Source: Bacteroidaceae bacterium (GTDB taxonomy: Bacteria; Bacteroidota; Bacteroidia; Bacteroidales; Bacteroidaceae). Taken from it: a DNA stretch of 61,959 nucleotides. The position numbers and the translations under genes were made by a program. The stretch spans positions 1-61,959 of the forward strand of contig JAFSWM010000033.1 of NCBI GenBank assembly GCA_017444485.1. The letters are read 5' to 3'. Shown piece by piece: positions 59,497 through 61,959 of the stretch (position 1 is its first letter; every line of letters begins with the position of its first letter). The notes under the pieces were generated by a model, which saw nothing but the letters and a program-made list of their open reading frames with translations, was not told the DNA's origin and did not search any database.

Positions 59497-60768
59497 ATGA
59501 AAAAGTCACTTTTGGCAATTGCGCTGGCAGTGTTCGCTTTCAGCGCATCCGCACAGGAAGCTCCTGTGAGCAAGTACAGTGTGGCCACCAACAGTTTCTG
59601 GGCTAACTGGTTCGTTCAGGCCGGTTTCAGCGCCCACATGACGTTCTCCTCTCAAGAAGCGTCCGACATGGACTTCTTCAAGATCAAGGAGCGTGGCCAA
59701 ATCGGCGCAAGCCTCGCCGTAGGTAAGTGGTTCACCCCCGGTATCGGTCTTCGCACCAAGGCCCGCGTTTATCGCGACAAGGCTGTCTTCACCGAGGACA
59801 TTCACCCCAGCTTCAGCTACTGGCAGGTAACCGAGGACGTGATGTTCAACCTCTCTAACCTTCTCTGCGGCTACAACGAGACCCGCGTGTGGAACTTCAT
59901 TCCTTATGTAGGTATCGGTGTGAACAAGATGATGACCTTTGGCGGTAAGGACTACGACCTCGTTTACAACGGCGGTTTGCTCAACACCTTCCGTCTCAGC
60001 AAGCGCTTCTCCGTGTTCCTCGACATCTATGCTCAGGCCACCGAGGGTAGCTTCGACCGCGAAAATGTTTTCGCTGCAAGGAGCTTTAACCCCCGTGGTG
60101 TAGCTGGCGACCCTGGAGATGTAATGGCTGAACTGGCCGACGTTCACTATTGGGGACAGTACGCCAAGTACGAAAGCCGTCACTGGGACAAGCAGCTCGG
60201 TGTAGACCTCGGTGTTCAGGTTAACATCAGCAAGACCACTGGCTGGAGCAAGGTGCCCGACGTAGCCGCTCTGACCGCTATGTACAACGAGCAACTCGAC
60301 GCCATGAGGCTCGCTCTGAAGAACTGCGAAGACGAGAACCAGCGTCTGCTTGACCTGATTGCTGCCCAGCCCACCGACAATGGCCAGGCTCGCGTTCAGA
60401 CCCAGACTCAGACTCAGATCCAGTACGTTGATCGTGAGAAACCCGTACTCGTAGGCTCTCCCGCCAGCGTATTCTTCAACATCGGCAAGTCCACCATCGC
60501 AAGCCGTCGTGACCTCGTCAATGTTCAGGATCTCGCCACCATCGCTAAGGAGAAGGGCTACACCCTGCTCGTTACCGGTTACGCCGACAGCGCTACTGGC
60601 ACTGAAGAGATCAACAACCGTCTGGCTCAGGAGCGTGCTGAGGCAGTTGCTGCCGAACTCCAGAACATGGGCGTTCCCGCCAGCCAGATCGAAACGGTTG
60701 CTAAGGGTGGTGTTGACACCCTCACTCCGTTCGAGTACAACCGCCGCGCTACGGTTACCATCAAGTAA
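59497..60768 (+). CDS. OmpA-family outer-membrane protein with N-terminal beta-barrel
   Basis: A 423-residue porin-like protein. The signal peptide ends at FSASAQ. Residues about 25-270 form an eight-stranded barrel-like domain (VGKWFTPGIGLRTKARVY, FIPYVGIGVNKMMTF); a Gln-rich linker (RVQTQTQTQIQ) follows, then the C-terminal OmpA peptidoglycan-binding domain (about 310-423) with VFFNIGKSTIASRRDL and NRLAQERAEAVAAEL. It holds the outer membrane to the peptidoglycan. Codon choice is strongly skewed, as in a highly expressed gene. The ATG follows a long leader. Confidence 0.94.
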   Translation: MKKSLLAIALAVFAFSASAQEAPVSKYSVATNSFWANWFVQAGFSAHMTFSSQEASDMDFFKIKERGQIGASLAVGKWFTPGIGLRTKARVYRDKAVFTEDIHPSFSYWQVTEDVMFNLSNLLCGYNETRVWNFIPYVGIGVNKMMTFGGKDYDLVYNGGLLNTFRLSKRFSVFLDIYAQATEGSFDRENVFAARSFNPRGVAGDPGDVMAELADVHYWGQYAKYESRHWDKQLGVDLGVQVNISKTTGWSKVPDVAALTAMYNEQLDAMRLALKNCEDENQRLLDLIAAQPTDNGQARVQTQTQTQIQYVDREKPVLVGSPASVFFNIGKSTIASRRDLVNVQDLATIAKEKGYTLLVTGYADSATGTEEINNRLAQERAEAVAAELQNMGVPASQIETVAKGGVDTLTPFEYNRRATVTIK

Positions 60769-60796
60769 TCCACGCAGACGATTGACCAACATCAGC

Positions 60797-60827
60797 AAGC
60801 GGGCTGCCCATCTCGGGCAGCCCGCTT
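60797..60827 (+). terminator. Terminator of the OmpA gene
   Basis: Perfect 13-bp stem AAGCGGGCTGCCC (60797-60809) with GGGCAGCCCGCTT (60815-60827), loop ATCTC. The T-run is weak, but the stem is very stable. Confidence 0.85.
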
Positions 60828-60995
60828 CGCTTATTTGAAATTCTCTCAGCAGTCACCAACGGCCGATATGCTGTTCCCCTTTTCCTTCCTCGCTTATAGC
60901 GCGAAGGCACGGCTTTGACGGCAATGCAAATGTCGTTTTCCCGCAAAAGAATGTTAATAATTGCGTGAGGATGTGCGATGTGTGCGATTTATTCT

Positions 60996-61004
60996 TACTT
61001 TTGC
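60996..61004 (+). promoter_or_regulatory. Promoter -7 box of the OmpA-like lipoprotein gene
   Basis: TACTTTTGC 32 bases before the ATG at 61037. Confidence 0.75.
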
Positions 61005-61036
61005 ATCGGTAATTCTAACCCCAAAATCGTTTACGT

Positions 61037-61765
61037 ATGAAATTCATGAAACTTAAAGCAGGCTTTCTCTGCTCGCTGCTGCTCCTGAGCGGCTGTAACA
61101 TGACCAACACTGCGAAGGGAGGCCTCATCGGTGGCGGCGGTGGCGCAGCACTCGGTGCCCTCGTTGGCGCCTTGGCCGGCAAAGGCAAGGGTGCCGCTAT
61201 CGGAGGTGCTATCGGCGCAGCCGTAGGTGCTGGTGCTGGTGTGCTGATTGGCAACCGCATGGACAAGGCAGCCCGCGAGGCAGCCGCTATTGCCGAGGCA
61301 CAGACCGAGGTGCTTGAAGATCAGGCTACAGGCCTGAAGTATGTGAAGGTTACGTTTGACAGCGGCATCCTCTTCGCCAGCGGCAAGAGCACCCTGAGCA
61401 GCACCGCCCAGGCAGCGCTCACCAAATTCGCGCAGAACGTGATGCAGCAGAACCCCGACATGGACGTGGCCATCATCGGCTATACCGACAACACCGGCTT
61501 CAGAGGTAAGACAGCCGCTCAGAGCCAAGAGATGAATGTGGAACTGAGCAAGCAACGCGCACAAGCCGTTTGCAGTTACCTCACCGCACAACTTGCTGCC
61601 CTCGGCGCTTCCGCCACGCAGATCAAGTCCGTCGAAGGACTTGGCGAAGCCAACCCCGTGGCCGACAACTCCACTGCCGAAGGCCGCCAGCAGAACCGCC
61701 GCGTAGAGGTGTTCCTCGTAGCCAGCGACGCTATGGTTCAGGCCGCCAACCAGCAGGCTTCCTGA
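61037..61765 (+). CDS. OmpA-family lipoprotein with glycine-zipper segment (Pal/YiaD-like)
   Basis: A 242-residue lipoprotein: signal peptide with lipobox LLSGC (Cys20), a glycine-zipper segment (about residues 27-75, repeated GGAIGAA-type steps) that can insert in the membrane, and a C-terminal OmpA domain (about 105-230) with VTFDSGILFASGKSTL and the peptidoglycan-contacting NVELSKQRAQAV. The order matches YiaD-type proteins. A second ATG (residue 4) is possible. Own promoter and terminator. Confidence 0.94.
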   Translation: MKFMKLKAGFLCSLLLLSGCNMTNTAKGGLIGGGGGAALGALVGALAGKGKGAAIGGAIGAAVGAGAGVLIGNRMDKAAREAAAIAEAQTEVLEDQATGLKYVKVTFDSGILFASGKSTLSSTAQAALTKFAQNVMQQNPDMDVAIIGYTDNTGFRGKTAAQSQEMNVELSKQRAQAVCSYLTAQLAALGASATQIKSVEGLGEANPVADNSTAEGRQQNRRVEVFLVASDAMVQAANQQAS

Positions 61766-61792
61766 TCGTCCAGGCAAACGCCTAAATCTTCT

Positions 61793-61828
61793 ACGGGTCT
61801 CGTGATTTTCACGAGCCCCGTTTTTTTT
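61793..61828 (+). terminator. Terminator of the OmpA-like lipoprotein gene
   Basis: ACGGG-T-CTCGTG (61793-61804) pairs with CACGAG-C-CCCGT (61810-61821) with one internal mismatch, followed by eight Ts. Confidence 0.92.
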
Positions 61829-61929
61829 GCGCCCGTGCCTGCCCCATTTACTTTTCACCCCTGCAGCACGCCTCCAGCCCGCGCTCCCCGTCCACTCCCC
61901 GACTGACTCCATTTATACTACATCCGTTC

Positions 61930-61959
61930 AAGTTTAAACTAGGTCCGTGTGACTTTAAA
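61930..61959. repeat. Twin-palindrome repeat (family C), copy 3, cut by window end
   Basis: AGTTTAAAC, AGGTCCG and the first bases of GTGACTTTAAAGTCAC appear in the same order as at 46675-46701, and the window then stops. The last ten bases equal the first ten of the window. Confidence 0.9.

Noticed and set aside
1-61959. Circular plasmid or phage, because both ends share ten bases
   Set aside because: The shared bases belong to a repeat also present at 46680, and the window contains core chromosomal genes (leuS, dnaK, rpsT, rsmA, purN, tRNA-Glu) with no replication or mobility genes.

Overview
The window is a chromosomal segment of a fairly GC-rich member of the Bacteroidota, most likely order Bacteroidales; family and genus cannot be fixed from sequence alone. 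The evidence is about twenty TAnnTTTG-type promoter boxes (often exactly TACTTTTGC) in front of genes, a TamL/TamB pair with a lipidated TamA homologue, a DUF5686 protein, a Ser-type sulfatase, secreted proteins with T9SS-like C-terminal tails, and a bacterial myo-inositol-phosphate synthase. No phage, plasmid, integrase, transposase or CRISPR genes are seen. Both ends of the window cut through the same palindromic repeat, as expected for a contig broken at a dispersed repeat.

Layout: (1) 1-1426, minus strand: lipid A-type acyltransferase and histone-like HU. (2) 1750-10485, plus: a run of closely spaced genes (THUMP methyltransferase, dipeptidyl-peptidase IV, RidA, LOG-family protein, SpmA/B fusion, Wzx-like flippase, M16 peptidase), then a PBP4-type DD-carboxypeptidase and a small secreted protein resembling the N-domain of GH95. 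(3) 12757-17272, mainly minus: an orphan promoter-hairpin unit (possible small RNA), HIT protein and GreA, a membrane-anchored coiled-coil protein, and a sulfatase. (4) 17436-26506: SpoU methyltransferase, nucleosidase, helix-hairpin-helix protein, AraC regulator (minus), PurN-RecO, a 1113-residue secreted mosaic protein, and tRNA-Glu with ribosomal protein S20. (5) 26749-30431, minus: flippase-like membrane protein, PepD, GYF/CD225 protein, rubrerythrin. (6) 30739-35412, plus: KsgA, DnaK with a consensus sigma-54 promoter, CstA. (7) 35422-37803, minus: radical SAM protein, TilS, small lipoprotein. (8) 37962-46654, plus: LeuS, YitT, glycosyltransferase, acyltransferase, RdgB, SpeA. (9) 46896-59055, minus: TamB, TamL, inositol-phosphate synthase and DUF5686 as an envelope operon. 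(10) 59497-61765, plus: two OmpA-domain proteins.

The genes are mostly housekeeping: translation and RNA modification, envelope assembly, nucleotide clean-up and peptide turnover. The unusual content is between the genes. At least five families of short palindromic or tandem repeats occupy the intergenic gaps. The most striking is a heptanucleotide-repeat hairpin present four times. Its left arm carries a TGA every 7 bases (stops in all three frames) and its right arm carries ATGs with no stop in any frame. In all four copies it supplies the stop codon and last residues of the upstream gene, and in one it must also supply the start codon of the downstream gene. A second family (twin palindrome GTGACTTTAAAGTCAC) and a 27-bp perfect hairpin share flanks as if one arose from the other by gain or loss of a core.
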